Of a stretch of DNA of 64,000 nt, positions 1 to 11,668 are shown one piece after another. Both the position numbers and the translations under genes were made by a program. Numbering within the stretch: position 1 is the stretch's first letter; each line of letters opens with the position of its first letter. Under the pieces are notes generated by a model. The model did not search any database. It had not been told where the DNA came from and was given only the letters and a program-made list of their open reading frames with translations. This DNA comes from Methylococcus mesophilus (GTDB lineage Bacteria; Pseudomonadota; Gammaproteobacteria; Methylococcales; Methylococcaceae). The stretch covers positions 3,541,501 to 3,605,500 of the forward strand of contig NZ_CP110921.1 of NCBI RefSeq assembly GCF_026247885.1, in the 5' to 3' direction.

Positions 1-332
1 GCGGCCACATCCGCGAGCAGCGAGCCTTCCGCAAATTGGCGCATCTTCACCGCGTATTCGAACGGGGAGCCTTCGCCTTCGATGCGGGGCGTTTGCGGCG
101 AACCGGCGATCGGACAGACGGCGAGATAGATTTCGGGCGCAAGCCTCCGGTTCAGCCTGAGTTCCTCCTCGCAGAAGCGCAGCCTCAGTTCGAGGGTGGA
201 GAAGTCGAGGAATCCGAAATCGACGGGTTTCTTGACCTTGTAGGCATAGGTTCCGGTCAGGAACACCCAGGAAATATGGGTTTCGATCAGGCGGATGTCG
301 GAAACCGGGTGCGGATAGGCCTCGGCGGTCAT
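1..332 (-). CDS. APH-like/AAA kinase family protein (COG2187-like), N-terminal part
   Basis: The reading frame starts at an ATG at 332 and runs off the left edge, so only about 110 N-terminal residues are visible. They contain the block YAYKVKKPVDFGFLDFSTLE followed by a region with RLAPEIYL, which I recognise from the bifunctional aminoglycoside-phosphotransferase-like / P-loop kinase proteins (COG2187 plus COG0645). Members are predicted small-molecule kinases of unknown substrate. The gene lies 34 nt downstream of rnd on the same strand and is probably cotranscribed with it. An earlier ATG that overlaps the rnd stop codon closes after 12 codons, so I prefer the ATG at 332. The exact function is unknown. 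Confidence 0.7.
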   Translation of the reverse strand, partial: MTAEAYPHPVSDIRLIETHISWVFLTGTYAYKVKKPVDFGFLDFSTLELRLRFCEEELRLNRRLAPEIYLAVCPIAGSPQTPRIEGEGSPFEYAVKMRQFAEGSLLADVA

Positions 333-366
333 CAGTCCGGCCGGGAATGCGCCTTGTGCGGCGATT

Positions 367-1533
367 TCATTCACGGTCGGTCAGGGCGAGCTTGTCGCCG
401 CTCATGCGCAGAAGTGCTCTTCCTTCCAGGAAAGCCCGGATGTCGCTCCCCGCCAGGTTACGCCGCCATCCCTGCATGACTTTGGCGTTGGCGGGAGACT
501 CCAATACCTCCTCGAGGTCTTTGCGGCTGGCGACGACGGATGGGTTGATGGTGTGTTCGATGCACCGCAGCCGGACTACCGCGGACATGGCATCGAGAAT
601 GGCTTCGGTTTCGGCGCTGCGGCGCTGAACGCGACGAGGCTGCGGCGGCAAGGTCCCTCCGTCGTCGGGCGCCTGGATAAGGGCGATCATCGCATCGCCA
701 TATCGCTGAACCGCGCGCAATTCGATCCCTCTCAGCGTCTGCAGGGCATCGCGGCTGCGGGGTTTCCTCAGCGCAATTTCCAGCAAGGCGTCATCGCGAA
801 GGATCCAGTTGCGGGGCAGGTCGTTCTTCTGGGCGGTGGTTTCCCGCCAGGCCGCGAGGCGCACCGCCAGCGCGAACTGGTCCGGCTTCAGTCGGTCCAG
901 CCCGCCGATGCGCTCCCAGGCGTCCTCGGGGCGGTTCACATACAGCCGTGGATTTTCGAGCGCGGCGAAATCGTCCGCCAGCCAGGAGGTGCGTTTTAGC
1001 CGGTCAAGTTGCTCGCGGATTTTCGGATACAGGGTGGCGAGATGGATCACGTCATTGGCCGCATACTCCTTCTGCGCCGCCGATAGAGGGCGTTGAGTCC
1101 AGTCGGTGCGAGTGTGCTCCTTGTTCACGGCGACGCCCAGCAGGGTCGAGACGAGGCTGGCATAGCCGATTTGCTCCGGATGCCCGATCAGGGGGGCGGC
1201 GAGCTGAGTGTCGAATATCGGGGCCGGAACGGATCGGAAGCGGTGGAAGAAAATTTCCAGATCCTGCCTCGCCGCGTGGAACACCTTGGTTATGGCTCGA
1301 TTGAACAGCAGGTTCTCCACCGGCTGCAGGTCTTCGATGCCAAGCGGATCGATGCAGGCGGCCTGGCTCTCGTTGGCGATCTGCAGCAGGCAGAATTTGG
1401 GATAATAGGTCTTATCGCGAACGAATTCGGTATCCACAGCGATCCAGGGTGACGCGCTGATCGAGTTGCAGAATGCCGCAAGTTCACTGGGCGAATCGAT
1501 GAAAGTGGTGGCCGAGGGCATGGTGGCGGGCAT
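367..1533 (-). CDS. rnd: Ribonuclease D
   Basis: The 388-residue product is a 3'-5' exoribonuclease that trims tRNA precursors and other small RNAs. The DEDD exonuclease domain opens with WIAVDTEFVRD near residues 30-40, giving the first catalytic Asp and Glu (about D34 and E36). A HRDC domain is recognisable around residues 205-290 (KPDQFALAVRLAAWRE). The length matches the family. The start could be residue 1 or the ATG five codons later. It sits divergently beside two tRNA genes, which fits but does not prove a tRNA-processing role. Confidence 0.93.
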   Translation of the reverse strand: MPATMPSATTFIDSPSELAAFCNSISASPWIAVDTEFVRDKTYYPKFCLLQIANESQAACIDPLGIEDLQPVENLLFNRAITKVFHAARQDLEIFFHRFRSVPAPIFDTQLAAPLIGHPEQIGYASLVSTLLGVAVNKEHTRTDWTQRPLSAAQKEYAANDVIHLATLYPKIREQLDRLKRTSWLADDFAALENPRLYVNRPEDAWERIGGLDRLKPDQFALAVRLAAWRETTAQKNDLPRNWILRDDALLEIALRKPRSRDALQTLRGIELRAVQRYGDAMIALIQAPDDGGTLPPQPRRVQRRSAETEAILDAMSAVVRLRCIEHTINPSVVASRKDLEEVLESPANAKVMQGWRRNLAGSDIRAFLEGRALLRMSGDKLALTDRE

Positions 1534-1620
1534 GTGAAGATATGGGGTGACGATTGTAACCGCCCTCCATGCGCAGGGGATCTGGCCCCGCCCATAATCT
1601 CGAGATCTTCAGATTGCTTA

Positions 1621-1649
1621 TTGACATTGCGTAAGCTCACCGTCATAAT
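1621..1649 (+). promoter_or_regulatory. Sigma70-type promoter of the tRNA pair
   Basis: TTGACA at 1621-1626 and CATAAT at 1644-1649 are separated by 17 nt. This is a near-consensus sigma70 promoter whose expected start point lies a few bases before tRNA-Arg at 1664. Confidence 0.8.
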
Positions 1650-1663
1650 GCCGTTTCCACAGC

Positions 1664-1740
1664 GCGCCTGTAGCTCAGTTGGATAGAGTACCTGGCTACG
1701 AACTAGGTGGTCGGGAGTTCGAATCTCTCCAGGCGCGCCA
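1664..1740 (+). tRNA. tRNA-Arg (anticodon ACG)
   Basis: A 77-nt cloverleaf with encoded CCA. The acceptor stem GCGCCTG (1664-1670) pairs with CAGGCGC (1730-1736), the discriminator is G1737 and CCA is 1738-1740. The anticodon stem CCTGG/CTAGG encloses ACG at 1698-1700, which is normally modified to ICG and reads CGU/CGC/CGA. The T arm contains GTTCGAATC. Confidence 0.97.
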
Positions 1741-1780
1741 TTTTGAAATGCCGTGGAGTTTTGGGTTTCGTGTTAGTTAT

Positions 1781-1856
1781 TCCCCTGTAGCTCAGTCGGT
1801 AGAGCAGCTGGCTGTTAACCAGCGGGTCGGCGGTTCGAGCCCGTCCGGGGGAGCCA
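1781..1856 (+). tRNA. tRNA-Asn (anticodon GTT)
   Basis: A 76-nt cloverleaf with encoded CCA. TCCCCTG (1781-1787) pairs with CGGGGGA (1846-1852, one G-T pair). The anticodon GTT at 1814-1816 lies inside CTGG/CCAG. It begins 40 nt after tRNA-Arg and the two are probably one transcript. Confidence 0.97.
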
Positions 1857-1865
1857 AATTCCAAG

Positions 1866-1893
1866 AAAGGCTTGCAGCGATGTAAGCCTTTTT
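1866..1893 (+). terminator. Rho-independent terminator after the tRNA pair
   Basis: The stem AAAGGCTT (1866-1873) pairs with AAGCCTTT (1884-1891) across a 10-nt loop and runs into a T-rich tract (to about 1900). It lies 10 nt after the tRNA-Asn CCA, which fits termination of the tRNA transcript before the rpsL promoter. Confidence 0.8.
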
Positions 1894-1918
1894 ATTTTTT
1901 GTTCCGGCGCGGGTGCGC

Positions 1919-1947
1919 TTGACATGGCGGCTGCCAGTAATTACTCT
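1919..1947 (+). promoter_or_regulatory. Candidate promoter of the rpsL super-operon
   Basis: A perfect TTGACA (1919-1924) is followed after 17 nt by a weak -10 element, TACTCT (1942-1947). It lies between the tRNA terminator and rpsL, about 80 nt before the start codon, and is the only obvious promoter for the long ribosomal operon. Confidence 0.5.
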
Positions 1948-2024
1948 GAGCGGCTTTAGTCTTTCCCATATTGTGCGCACAGTTCTGTGCGCGATGCGGG
2001 TTGGAATAGTTTCGGAGCTCGGTA

Positions 2025-2399
2025 ATGACCACAATCAACCAACTGGTTAGAAAGCCGCGAGTAAGCAAGAAGGAAAAAAGCAACGTCCCTGCGCTCGAAG
2101 GCTGTCCTCAGCGGCGCGGGGTGTGTACCCGTGTCTACACCACGACGCCCAAGAAGCCGAACTCGGCGCTCCGCAAGGTGGCGCGCGTTCGTTTGACGAA
2201 TGGTGCGGAGGTGACCTCTTATATCGGGGGTGAGGGCCACAACCTGCAGGAGCACTCGGTGATCCTGATTCGCGGCGGCCGTGTGAAGGACTTGCCCGGT
2301 GTTCGCTATCATGTCGTGCGCGGCAGCCTGGATACGGCGGGCGTTCAGAAGCGTCGCCAAGCCCGTTCGAAGTACGGCGCCAAGCGGCCGAAGAGCTAA
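2025..2399 (+). CDS. rpsL: 30S ribosomal protein S12
   Basis: The 124-residue protein carries the conserved decoding-centre segment [13 protein letters not shown] near residues 40-51 and [13 protein letters not shown] near residue 87. Lysines are present at the classical streptomycin-resistance sites, so the sequence looks wild type. It is the first gene of the super-operon. Here two tRNA genes and rnd, not rpoC, lie upstream. Confidence 0.98.
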   Translation: MTTINQLVRKPRVSKKEKSNVPALEGCPQRRGVCTRVYTTTPKKPNSALRKVARVRLTNGAEVTSYIGGEGHNLQEHSVILIRGGRVKDLPGVRYHVVRGSLDTAGVQKRRQARSKYGAKRPKS

Positions 2400-2417
2400 T
2401 TTTAGAGGCTAGGTGAT

Positions 2418-2888
2418 ATGTCCAGAAGAAGAAGGAGTGAGCGGCGCGAGGTGATCGCCGATCCGCGTTTCGGGAGCGAGACCCTCGCCCGGTTCGTGAA
2501 TATGCTCATGGAGAGCGGCAAGAAATCGATTGCGGAAAAGATCGTATACGGCGCGCTCGACCATATTGAGACGAAGACGTCGCAGGATTCTCTGGGGGTT
2601 CTGACCAAGGCGCTGGAGAACGTGCAGCCCGTCGTCGAGGTGAAGTCCAGGCGCGTGGGTGGTGCGACTTACCAAGTGCCGATCGAGGTGCGTCCCGCCC
2701 GGCGCATGGCGCTGGGGATGCGCTGGCTGATCGATGCAGCCCGCAAGCGGGGCGAGAAAGGCATGGTGATGAAGTTGGCCGCGGAGGTTCTGGAGGCGAA
2801 GGAAAATCGCGGTTCAGCGGTGAAGAAGCGCGAAGATACTCATCGAATGGCAGAGGCGAACAAGGCGTTCTCGCATTACCGCTGGTAA
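2418..2888 (+). CDS. rpsG: 30S ribosomal protein S7
   Basis: The 156-residue protein starts [12 protein letters not shown] and contains the conserved [17 protein letters not shown] segment. S7 nucleates assembly of the 30S head on 16S rRNA and contacts E-site tRNA. It follows rpsL by 18 nt and has the usual length. Confidence 0.98.
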   Translation: MSRRRRSERREVIADPRFGSETLARFVNMLMESGKKSIAEKIVYGALDHIETKTSQDSLGVLTKALENVQPVVEVKSRRVGGATYQVPIEVRPARRMALGMRWLIDAARKRGEKGMVMKLAAEVLEAKENRGSAVKKREDTHRMAEANKAFSHYRW

Positions 2889-2930
2889 TTCCAGCTGACC
2901 CGCTCTTTAAGATAATCAGGTTATTTGGCT

Positions 2931-5027
2931 GTGGCACGCACGACTCCTATCGAGCGCTACCGGAATATTGGCATCATGGCGCATATCGACGCCGGGAAGA
3001 CCACTACGACCGAGCGCATCCTGTTTTATACGGGAGTTTCCCACAAAATAGGGGAGGTTCATGACGGTGCTGCCACTATGGATTGGATGGAGCAGGAGCA
3101 GGAGCGAGGCATCACCATCACGTCCGCAGCTACGACCTGTTTTTGGCGGGGCATGGATGGCTCCTTTCCTGAGTACCGCATCAACATTATCGACACCCCC
3201 GGGCATGTCGATTTCACCATCGAAGTAGAGCGCTCGCTGCGGGTGCTCGATGGTGCCTGCGCTGTGTTCTGCGCTGTCGGGGGCGTTGAGCCCCAATCGG
3301 AAACGGTATGGCGTCAGGCTGACAAATACTGCGTTCCGCGTCTCGCTTTTGTGAACAAGATGGATCGTGCCGGCGCGGATTTTCTGCGTGTCGTTGAGCA
3401 GATCCGCAAGCGTCTGGGCGCCAATCCGGTGCCGATCCAATTGCCTATCGGTGCTGAGGACGAATTCAAAGGGGTCGTCGATCTTCTGCGCATGAAGGCG
3501 GTCTGGTGGGATGACTCAACTCAGGGCACTCGCTTCGAACTCGGTGATATCCCGCCCGACATGGTCCCCATCTGCGCCTCTTGGCGAGAGAGGATGGTCG
3601 AGGCTGCCGCAGAATCTTCCGAAGAGCTCATGGAAAAGTACCTCGAAGGGGGTGAACTGTCCGTCGAGGAAATCAAGGAAGGATTGCGCGCGCGCACGTT
3701 GGCCAGCGAAACCGTTCCTGTCTTGTGCGGGTCGGCCTTCAAGAATAAGGGTGTCCAGGCCATGCTGGATGCGGTAGTGGAGTTTCTGCCATCGCCGGTT
3801 GACACGCCGCCCGTTGTGGGAATTGTCGAAGAAGGACTCGAAAGTCACCGCGATTCGTGCGATAATGCTCCTTTTTCGGCGCTTGCTTTTAAGATAGCGA
3901 CCGACCCTTACGTAGGGGTGCTTACTTTTATCCGCGTCTATTCCGGTGTGCTCTCCTCAGGAGATACGGTCTACAACCCTGTAAAAGGCCGGCGGGAGCG
4001 GATCGGTCGGCTGGTTCAGATGCACGCGAATAACCGGGAAGAAATCAAGGAGGTTCGGGCCGGCGATATCGCGGCGGCGATCGGCCTCAAAGATGTCACG
4101 ACGGGCGATACGCTGTGTGATCCGAAGGAAATCATTACGCTGGAGCGAATGGAGTTTCCTGAGCCCGTGATTTCGGTCGCCGTCGAGCCGAAAACCAAGG
4201 CAGACCAGGAAAAGATGGGCGTCGCGCTGAACAAGCTGGCGCAGGAGGATCCTTCTTTCCGGGTCAGGACTGATGAAGAGTCCGGGCAGACGATCATTTC
4301 CGGCATGGGCGAGCTTCATCTGGAGATCATTGTCGATCGGATGAAGCGGGAGTTCGGTGTAGACGCCAATGTCGGCGCGCCGCAGGTGGCATACCGGGAA
4401 ACCATCCGGAAAGCCGTCGAGCAGGAAGGGAAATATGTCCGGCAGACAGGCGGACGCGGGCAATACGGTCACGTATGGCTGAAGCTCGAGCCCACGGAGT
4501 CGGGGGCGGGATACGAATTTGTGAATGCCGTCGTCGGCGGTGTGATTCCTAAGGAATACATTCCGGCGGTGGATAAGGGTATCCAAGAACAGTTACAGAA
4601 TGGTGTCTTGGCAGGGTTTCCGGTCGTCGATGTGAAGGTCACCCTGTTTGATGGCTCTTACCACGACGTGGATTCTAGCGAAATGGCGTTTAAGATCGCC
4701 GGCTCGATGGGGTTCAGGGACGGCGCCAGAAAAGCCTCGCCGGTGCTCCTCGAGCCGATCATGAAGGTCGAGGTCGTTACGCCGGAGGAATACATGGGCG
4801 ATGTGGTGGGCGACATCAATCGCCGCAGAGGGATCATCCAGGGTATGGATGATGCGCCGGCGGGCAAGGTTGTTCGCTGTGAGGTGCCGCTCTCCGAAAT
4901 GTTCGGATACGCCACCGATCTGCGGTCGGCGACTCAGGGTCGGGCAACCTACAGCATGCATTTTGAGAAATATGTGGAAGCGCCGACGCATGTGGCGGAT
5001 GCCGTCATCAAGAAATCGGTGTCGTAG
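2931..5027 (+). CDS. fusA: Elongation factor G
   Basis: The GTPase drives translocation on the ribosome. I place the start at GTG 2931, giving [15 protein letters not shown] as in other EF-G proteins and 698 residues. A TTG two codons upstream is also in frame but too close to the AGG at 2918-2920. G motifs [17 protein letters not shown] and NKMD are all present, followed by domains II-V ([12 protein letters not shown] in domain IV). It is part of the rpsL-rpsG-fusA-tuf set. Confidence 0.97.
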   Translation: MARTTPIERYRNIGIMAHIDAGKTTTTERILFYTGVSHKIGEVHDGAATMDWMEQEQERGITITSAATTCFWRGMDGSFPEYRINIIDTPGHVDFTIEVERSLRVLDGACAVFCAVGGVEPQSETVWRQADKYCVPRLAFVNKMDRAGADFLRVVEQIRKRLGANPVPIQLPIGAEDEFKGVVDLLRMKAVWWDDSTQGTRFELGDIPPDMVPICASWRERMVEAAAESSEELMEKYLEGGELSVEEIKEGLRARTLASETVPVLCGSAFKNKGVQAMLDAVVEFLPSPVDTPPVVGIVEEGLESHRDSCDNAPFSALAFKIATDPYVGVLTFIRVYSGVLSSGDTVYNPVKGRRERIGRLVQMHANNREEIKEVRAGDIAAAIGLKDVTTGDTLCDPKEIITLERMEFPEPVISVAVEPKTKADQEKMGVALNKLAQEDPSFRVRTDEESGQTIISGMGELHLEIIVDRMKREFGVDANVGAPQVAYRETIRKAVEQEGKYVRQTGGRGQYGHVWLKLEPTESGAGYEFVNAVVGGVIPKEYIPAVDKGIQEQLQNGVLAGFPVVDVKVTLFDGSYHDVDSSEMAFKIAGSMGFRDGARKASPVLLEPIMKVEVVTPEEYMGDVVGDINRRRGIIQGMDDAPAGKVVRCEVPLSEMFGYATDLRSATQGRATYSMHFEKYVEAPTHVADAVIKKSVS

Positions 5028-5067
5028 TCGTTACACGGGACAGAGCGAGTTTTGAGAGGAAAAGACA

Positions 5068-6258
<1,191 letters not shown>

Positions 6259-6262
6259 GTCC

Positions 6263-6574
6263 ATGGCTAAGCAGAGAATTCGTATCCGTTTGAAGGCGTT
6301 TGATCATCGGCTCATCGATCAATCGGCGTCGGAAATCGTCGAGACCGCAAAGCGCACGGGCGCGCAGGTGTTGGGCCCGATTCCCTTGCCGACGAAGAAA
6401 GAGCGATTCACCGTGCTGGTATCCCCGCACGTGAACAAGGATGCCCGTGATCAATACGAGCTTCGCACTCATAAGCGGCTGATGGACATTATCGAGCCTA
6501 CGGACAAGACGGTGGACGCGCTCATGCGTCTGGATCTGGCTGCGGGCGTCGACGTTCAGATCAAGCTTAATTGA
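6263..6574 (+). CDS. rpsJ: 30S ribosomal protein S10
   Basis: A 103-residue protein beginning [19 protein letters not shown]. The ATG at 6263 is 4 nt after the tuf stop. The frame is open further upstream, but only this start gives a canonical S10. S10 is a 30S head protein (NusE in antitermination). The tight junction with tuf leaves no room for the long S10 leader used for L4 autoregulation in E. coli. Confidence 0.98.
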
Positions 6575-6611
6575 TAGAAAGGTATTAGAGCACACGACTC
6601 GGGGAAGAGAG

Positions 6612-7247
6612 ATGGCCATAGGTTTAGTCGGCCGCAAGTGCGGAATGACCCATATTTTTACGGATGCCGGTGCAGCCGTTCCGGTAACGGTGATCCATGT
6701 CGAGCCCAATCGGGTGGTTCAGGTTAAGACCCTGGAGTCAGACGGCTATCGTGCCATTCAGGTGACCACCGGCAGCAAGAAGCGTTCGCGCCTGACCAAA
6801 TCGGACGCTGGGCATTTCTCGAAAGCCGGCGTGGAAGCGGGGCGCGGGCTGTGGGAGTTTCGGCTGGAAGATTCCGACCAAGACTACGCGGTCGGCGCCG
6901 AACTCGGTGTTGGCCTGTTTGCGGAAGGTCAGTTCGTCGACGCCCGGTCGCGGAGCATCGGCAAGGGCTTCGCCGGTGTCGTGAAGCGATATAACTTTCG
7001 CACCCAGGATGCGACCCATGGCAACTCGCTGTCCCACCGGGCGCCGGGTTCCATCGGCCAGAACCAGACCCCTGGCCGCGTGTTCAAAGGCAAGAAAATG
7101 GCCGGCCATATGGGGGACGAGAACGTTACGGTTCCCAACTTGCGGGTCGTCGGCGTCGATGCCGAGCGGTCTCTGCTCCTCGTGAAGGGGGCGGTGCCCG
7201 GTGCCAAGGGCGCGGATGTGATCGTTCGCCCTGCTGCGAAGAAATAG
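6612..7247 (+). CDS. rplC: 50S ribosomal protein L3
   Basis: A 211-residue protein containing the segment [20 protein letters not shown], whose glutamine region reaches towards the peptidyl-transferase centre and is methylated in enterobacteria. It starts [13 protein letters not shown] like other L3 proteins. L3 is an early assembly initiator of the 50S subunit. Confidence 0.98.
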   Translation: MAIGLVGRKCGMTHIFTDAGAAVPVTVIHVEPNRVVQVKTLESDGYRAIQVTTGSKKRSRLTKSDAGHFSKAGVEAGRGLWEFRLEDSDQDYAVGAELGVGLFAEGQFVDARSRSIGKGFAGVVKRYNFRTQDATHGNSLSHRAPGSIGQNQTPGRVFKGKKMAGHMGDENVTVPNLRVVGVDAERSLLLVKGAVPGAKGADVIVRPAAKK

Positions 7248-7257
7248 GTAGTTGGTC

Positions 7258-7875
7258 ATGAGCCTCAGTATTCCAAAAATCGAAAACGGATCTGCCGGAA
7301 ACCTGGAAGTTTCCGATAAGGTATTCGGTCAGGGATTCAACGAATCCCTGGTGCATCAGCTCGTCGTTGGCTATCTCGCCGCTGCACGTTCGGGAACGAA
7401 AGCGCAGAAGAGCCGGTCGGACGTATCGGGCGGTGGTAAGAAGCCCTGGAAGCAAAAGGGGTCCGGGCACGCTCGGGCGGGAACGACGCGCGGCCCGCTG
7501 TGGCGTACCGGTGGCGTGACTTTTGCGGCTTCCAACCGGAACTACCGGCAGAAACTGAACAAAAAGATGTACCGGGCCGCTGTCCGGTCCATACTTTCCG
7601 AGCTGCTTCGCCAGGGGCGTCTGGTCGTTTCGGACAGTATCGTACCGGAGTCCGCCAAGACACGTGATCTCGCGGTAAAGCTGAAGAGCTTTGGCGACGG
7701 ATATACCGTAATTCTGGCTGAGCAGCTCGATTTGAATCTCGCCCTGTCGTCGCGCAATTTGCCCAACGTCAGCGTCAATACCGCTGATACGTTGAGCCCG
7801 GTCGATCTGGTGCACGCTGAGCGCGTCATCGCCACCAGCTCGGCGATTCGCAAGCTGGAGGTAAGGCTGTCATGA
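7258..7875 (+). CDS. rplD: 50S ribosomal protein L4
   Basis: A 205-residue protein with the conserved loop GGGKKPWKQKGSGHARAG that lines the exit tunnel. The ATG at 7258 follows an AGGT sequence; an in-frame TTG two codons earlier is less likely. In E. coli L4 represses the S10 operon, but the leader it needs is not evident here. It overlaps rplW by 4 nt. Confidence 0.97.
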   Translation: MSLSIPKIENGSAGNLEVSDKVFGQGFNESLVHQLVVGYLAAARSGTKAQKSRSDVSGGGKKPWKQKGSGHARAGTTRGPLWRTGGVTFAASNRNYRQKLNKKMYRAAVRSILSELLRQGRLVVSDSIVPESAKTRDLAVKLKSFGDGYTVILAEQLDLNLALSSRNLPNVSVNTADTLSPVDLVHAERVIATSSAIRKLEVRLS

Positions 7876-8165
7876 ATCAAATCGAGTTGATGCGCACCCT
7901 GCTCGCCCCTGTGGTATCTGAAAAATCCACCGCAGGCGCGGAAAAGGACCGCCAGTTTGTATTCCGGGTCAAACCGGCAGCAAGCAAGCTTCAGATCAAA
8001 AGTGCCGTTGAGCTCATGTTCAGTGTGAAGGTGGAATCTGTACGCGTGCTCAACGTCAAAGGTAAGTCCAAGCGTTTCGGGCGGTTTATGGGCCAGCGTT
8101 CAGACTGGAAGAAGGCTTACGTGAAGCTGAAGCCGGGCTTCGATATTGAGCTGGCGGTAAATTGA
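7872..8165 (+). CDS. rplW: 50S ribosomal protein L23
   Basis: A 97-residue protein at the polypeptide exit. The motif VVSEKST near residues 14-20 contains the Glu that anchors trigger factor and SRP. Its ATG overlaps the rplD stop (ATGA). Confidence 0.97.
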   Translation: MNQIELMRTLLAPVVSEKSTAGAEKDRQFVFRVKPAASKLQIKSAVELMFSVKVESVRVLNVKGKSKRFGRFMGQRSDWKKAYVKLKPGFDIELAVN

Positions 8166-8199
8166 TTCTGTATTCGATTGCTTGAGTAAAGATAAGACC

Positions 8200-9027
8200 A
8201 TGGCTCTGATCAAACAAAAACCCACTTCCGCTGGCTCGCGTTTTGTGACGCGAGTGCGCAGCGAGGAACTGCACAAGGGCGAACCGTATGCGAAGCTGCT
8301 GGAGAAGCAGACCCGCTCCTCGGGCCGAAATAATCAGGGCCGTGTGACCACCCGGCACAAGGGCGGCGGGCATAAGCAGTTCTACCGCATCGTGGATTTC
8401 AAACGGGATAAACTCGACGTGCCGGCTCGCGTGGAGCGTATCGAATACGACCCGAACCGAACCGCTTACATTGCGCTTGTGCTATATCGTGACGGGGAGC
8501 GTCGCTATATCGTCGCGCCGGCGGGCCTGAGCGCCGGCAACGAAATCGTTGCCGGCGAGTTTGCCCCCATCAAGGTCGGCAACAGCCTCCCGTTGCGGAA
8601 CATCCCCGTCGGTACCGTCGTGCATTGCGTGGAGGGGAAGCCAGGGAAAGGTGCTCAGTATGCGCGCAGCGCCGGCACCTCGATCCAGTTGGTCGCAAAG
8701 GATGGCGAGTACGCAACCATACGCATGCGTTCCGGAGAGATGCGTAAAGTGCTGGCCGATTGTAAGGCCACGATTGGCGAGGTTTCCAATACCGAGCACA
8801 ACCTGGTTTCGCTGGGGAAGGCCGGTGCGTCGCGCTGGCGCGGGGTTCGTCCGACGGTGCGGGGTGTCGCCATGAATCCTGTCGATCACCCCCATGGCGG
8901 CGGTGAGGGGCGGACGTCCGGGGGCAGACACCCCGTCTCGCCCTGGGGCATCCCCACCAAGGGTTACAAGACCCGGAACAACAAGCGAACCGATGGTCTG
9001 ATCATCCGCAAACGCAAGACGCGATAA
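8200..9027 (+). CDS. rplB: 50S ribosomal protein L2
   Basis: A 275-residue protein starting [16 protein letters not shown] at 8200; an upstream in-frame TTG would add six non-conserved residues. The [12 protein letters not shown] motif near the C terminus includes the His needed for peptidyl transfer and subunit association. Confidence 0.97.
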   Translation: MALIKQKPTSAGSRFVTRVRSEELHKGEPYAKLLEKQTRSSGRNNQGRVTTRHKGGGHKQFYRIVDFKRDKLDVPARVERIEYDPNRTAYIALVLYRDGERRYIVAPAGLSAGNEIVAGEFAPIKVGNSLPLRNIPVGTVVHCVEGKPGKGAQYARSAGTSIQLVAKDGEYATIRMRSGEMRKVLADCKATIGEVSNTEHNLVSLGKAGASRWRGVRPTVRGVAMNPVDHPHGGGEGRTSGGRHPVSPWGIPTKGYKTRNNKRTDGLIIRKRKTR

Positions 9028-9046
9028 CGAGCAAGAGGAATAGACC

Positions 9047-9319
9047 GTGCCACGTTCTATCAAGAAAGGTCCGTTCGTCGACCATCACCTGATGAAAAAA
9101 GTCGACGAGGCGAGTTCTACCGGCGCCAAGAAGCCTATCAAGACTTGGTCGCGCCGATCCATGGTGTTGCCGGAAATGATCGGAAAGACCATAGCCGTCC
9201 ATAACGGGAAGCAGCACGTCCCCGTTTTGGTCAGCGATAACATGGTAGGCCACAAACTGGGGGAGTTCGCACCCACGCGGACTTACAAAGGGCATCAGGC
9301 CGACAAGAAGAGTAAGTGA
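9047..9319 (+). CDS. rpsS: 30S ribosomal protein S19
   Basis: A 90-residue protein starting at GTG with [15 protein letters not shown], the canonical S19 N terminus, preceded by an AAGAGGAA ribosome-binding site. It forms the S13-S19 pair in the 30S head. Confidence 0.97.
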   Translation: MPRSIKKGPFVDHHLMKKVDEASSTGAKKPIKTWSRRSMVLPEMIGKTIAVHNGKQHVPVLVSDNMVGHKLGEFAPTRTYKGHQADKKSK

Positions 9320-9331
9320 GGCGTGTAGTCG

Positions 9332-9664
9332 ATGGAAGCATTATCGAGACATAAAACGGCGCGCATTTCTCCTCAAAAGTGCCGGCTGGTTGCCGATCAG
9401 ATACGCGGACTCAACGTCGCGGCGGCGTTGGACCTTTTGACGTTCAGCAACAAGAAAGCCGCCGAGCTGGTGAAAAAAGTGCTGCAGGCAGCCATCGCCA
9501 ACGCTGAACACAACGAGGGCGCCGACGTCGACGAACTGCGTGTAAAGACCGTGTTCGTCGACGAGGGCCCTGTGCTCAAGCGGATGAGCGCCCGTGCGAA
9601 GGGGCGCGCAAATCGGATACTCAAGCGCACCTCGCACATCACCGTGCTGGTGTCGGATAACTAG
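9332..9664 (+). CDS. rplV: 50S ribosomal protein L22
   Basis: A 110-residue protein. [17 protein letters not shown] near the start and [19 protein letters not shown] near the end match L22, whose extended beta hairpin forms the exit-tunnel constriction and the erythromycin-resistance site. Confidence 0.97.
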   Translation: MEALSRHKTARISPQKCRLVADQIRGLNVAAALDLLTFSNKKAAELVKKVLQAAIANAEHNEGADVDELRVKTVFVDEGPVLKRMSARAKGRANRILKRTSHITVLVSDN

Positions 9665-9687
9665 GTAATTTGTAAAGGCACTCGGTC

Positions 9688-10359
9688 ATGGGGCAGAAAG
9701 TCAATCCTACTGGAATTCGTCTGGGATATATCAAGGACTGGACATCGCGCTGGTTTGCGGACAGTAAGTCATATCCCGTATTTCTTAACAACGACCTTAA
9801 AGTTCGCCAGTTTCTGAAGCAGAAGCTGAAGCACGCATCGGTCAGCCGGATCCAGATCAATCGGTTGGCGAACAATGCCCAAATCACGATCCATACGGCG
9901 AGGCCAGGAATCGTAATCGGCAAACGCGGTGAGGACATCGATTCGCTCCGGCGCGACGTGTCCCGTTTCATGGGTGTCCCCGTTCAGGTAAGCGTCGAGG
10001 AGATCCGCAAGCCGGAAATGGATGCACAGCTTGTGGCGGAGGGCGTTGCCCAGCAGTTGGAGAAGCGCATCATGTTCCGGCGTGCAATGAAGCGCGCCGT
10101 ACAGAATACGCTGCGGGTCGGAGCCGAGGGCATCAAGATCAGCGTGGCCGGCCGACTGAATGGCGCCGAGATCGCGCGGACTGAGTGGTATCGCGAGGGT
10201 CGGGTGCCGCTCCACACCTTCCGTGCGGATATCGACTATGGATTTGCGGAGGCGATAACCACGTATGGGGTTATCGGCGTAAAGGTGTGGATTTTCAAAG
10301 GCGAGGTTTTCGAGCCTGTGCACGCGGAACCGAAAACCCGCAGTGCGGTTGAAGCTTGA
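9688..10359 (+). CDS. rpsC: 30S ribosomal protein S3
   Basis: A 223-residue protein starting [18 protein letters not shown]. It has a type II KH domain with [12 protein letters not shown] near residues 75-86 and the C-terminal S3 domain [18 protein letters not shown]. It lies at the mRNA entry channel and has helicase function with S4. Confidence 0.98.
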   Translation: MGQKVNPTGIRLGYIKDWTSRWFADSKSYPVFLNNDLKVRQFLKQKLKHASVSRIQINRLANNAQITIHTARPGIVIGKRGEDIDSLRRDVSRFMGVPVQVSVEEIRKPEMDAQLVAEGVAQQLEKRIMFRRAMKRAVQNTLRVGAEGIKISVAGRLNGAEIARTEWYREGRVPLHTFRADIDYGFAEAITTYGVIGVKVWIFKGEVFEPVHAEPKTRSAVEA

Positions 10360-10371
10360 TGAGGTCATGCC

Positions 10372-10785
10372 ATGTTGCAGCCAAAAAGAACGAAATACAG
10401 GAAACAGCATAAGGGGCGCAATACCGGGTTGGCCATCGCCGGTAGTAAAGTGTCCTTTGGCGAGTATGGCCTTAAGGCAACGACTCGCGGTAGAATAACC
10501 GCCCGCCAAATCGAGGCTGCGCGTCGGACCATCTCCCGGCACGTAAAGCGGGGTGGAAAAATCTGGATTCGCGTATTCCCGGATAAGCCGATCAGCAGCA
10601 AGCCGCTGGAGGTTCGAATGGGTAGCGGTAAGGGCAGCGTGGAATACTGGGTTGCCGAAATCAAACCCGGCACCATGCTGTATGAGCTCGAAGGCGTCAG
10701 TGAAGAGCTGGCCCGAGAGGCGTTTCGACTGGCAGCAGCGAAGCTGCCTGTACAGACTACCTTTTCCCTGCGTACGGTGATGTGA
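10372..10785 (+). CDS. rplP: 50S ribosomal protein L16
   Basis: A 137-residue protein starting [17 protein letters not shown]. The [17 protein letters not shown] segment carries the arginine that is hydroxylated in E. coli. L16 helps organise the A site and P site of the large subunit. It overlaps rpmC by one nucleotide. Confidence 0.97.
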   Translation: MLQPKRTKYRKQHKGRNTGLAIAGSKVSFGEYGLKATTRGRITARQIEAARRTISRHVKRGGKIWIRVFPDKPISSKPLEVRMGSGKGSVEYWVAEIKPGTMLYELEGVSEELAREAFRLAAAKLPVQTTFSLRTVM

Positions 10786-10979
10786 TGAAAGCCAGTGAAT
10801 TGAGAGCGAAACAGGCTGACGAACTCAAGTCGACGCTGATGGATCTGCATCGGGAGGCATTCAGTCTGAGGATGCAGCAGGCGACGGGGCAGCTGAGTAA
10901 GTCCCATCAGATCAGGGCGGTGCGGCGCGATATCGCGCGAGTAAATATGGTTCTGGCAGAAAAAGGCGGAAAAGTATGA
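10785..10979 (+). CDS. rpmC: 50S ribosomal protein L29
   Basis: A 64-residue helical protein starting [18 protein letters not shown]. The ATG at 10785 overlaps the rplP stop; an upstream GTG adds one residue only. L29 sits near the exit tunnel beside L23. Confidence 0.96.
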   Translation: MKASELRAKQADELKSTLMDLHREAFSLRMQQATGQLSKSHQIRAVRRDIARVNMVLAEKGGKV

Positions 10980-11236
10980 CGGCGAGCGAAGGTCGCGTGC
11001 GGAGCGTCACCGGGCGCGTGGTGTCGAACAAGATGGATCGAACCATCGTGGTCGCCATCGAGCGGCAGGTGTCCCATCCGTTGTATGGCAAGTATATCCG
11101 TCGCACTACGAAGGTGGTGGCGCATGATGAAAACAATGAGTGCGGCATCGGCGATCTGGTGACCCTGCATGCATCCCGGCCGGTTTCGAAGAGAAAGGCC
11201 TGGACCCTCGGCGCTGTCGTAGAGCGGGCGGTATGA
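10976..11236 (+). CDS. rpsQ: 30S ribosomal protein S17
   Basis: An 86-residue OB-fold protein containing [18 protein letters not shown] and the [13 protein letters not shown] loop. It is a primary 16S rRNA-binding protein and overlaps rpmC by 4 nt. Confidence 0.97.
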   Translation: MTASEGRVRSVTGRVVSNKMDRTIVVAIERQVSHPLYGKYIRRTTKVVAHDENNECGIGDLVTLHASRPVSKRKAWTLGAVVERAV

Positions 11237-11280
11237 AGTCGTCCACTGGGGCCTTGAGCAAATATTTGGAGATTTGAACG

Positions 11281-11649
11281 ATGATACAGATGCAGACGTG
11301 TCTGGATGTCGCGGACAATAGCGGCGCGCGGCAAGTCATGTGTATTAAGGTCCTTGGTGGGTCCAAGCGGCGCTACGCGAATGTTGGCGACGTCATCAAG
11401 GTCAGCGTGAAGGATGCGATCCCGCGGGGGCGTGTCAAAAAGGGCGAGGTATACAACGCTGTGGTTGTTCGTACCCGCAAGGGTGTGAGGCGTTCGGACG
11501 GATCGCTGATTCGGTTCGATAACAATGCTGCGGTGATTTTGAACAATCAGCATCAGCCCATTGGTACGCGTATTTTCGGGCCGGTCACGCGCGAGCTTCG
11601 TTCTGAAAAGTTCATGAAGATTATCTCTCTGGCGCCGGAAGTGCTTTGA
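11281..11649 (+). CDS. rplN: 50S ribosomal protein L14
   Basis: A 122-residue protein starting [20 protein letters not shown] with the family signature [15 protein letters not shown]. It forms part of an intersubunit bridge and is the RsfS-binding site. It is the first gene of the classical spc set, 44 nt after rpsQ. Confidence 0.98.
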   Translation: MIQMQTCLDVADNSGARQVMCIKVLGGSKRRYANVGDVIKVSVKDAIPRGRVKKGEVYNAVVVRTRKGVRRSDGSLIRFDNNAAVILNNQHQPIGTRIFGPVTRELRSEKFMKIISLAPEVL

Positions 11650-11668
11650 CGTAAGAAGGTGTTGCCCC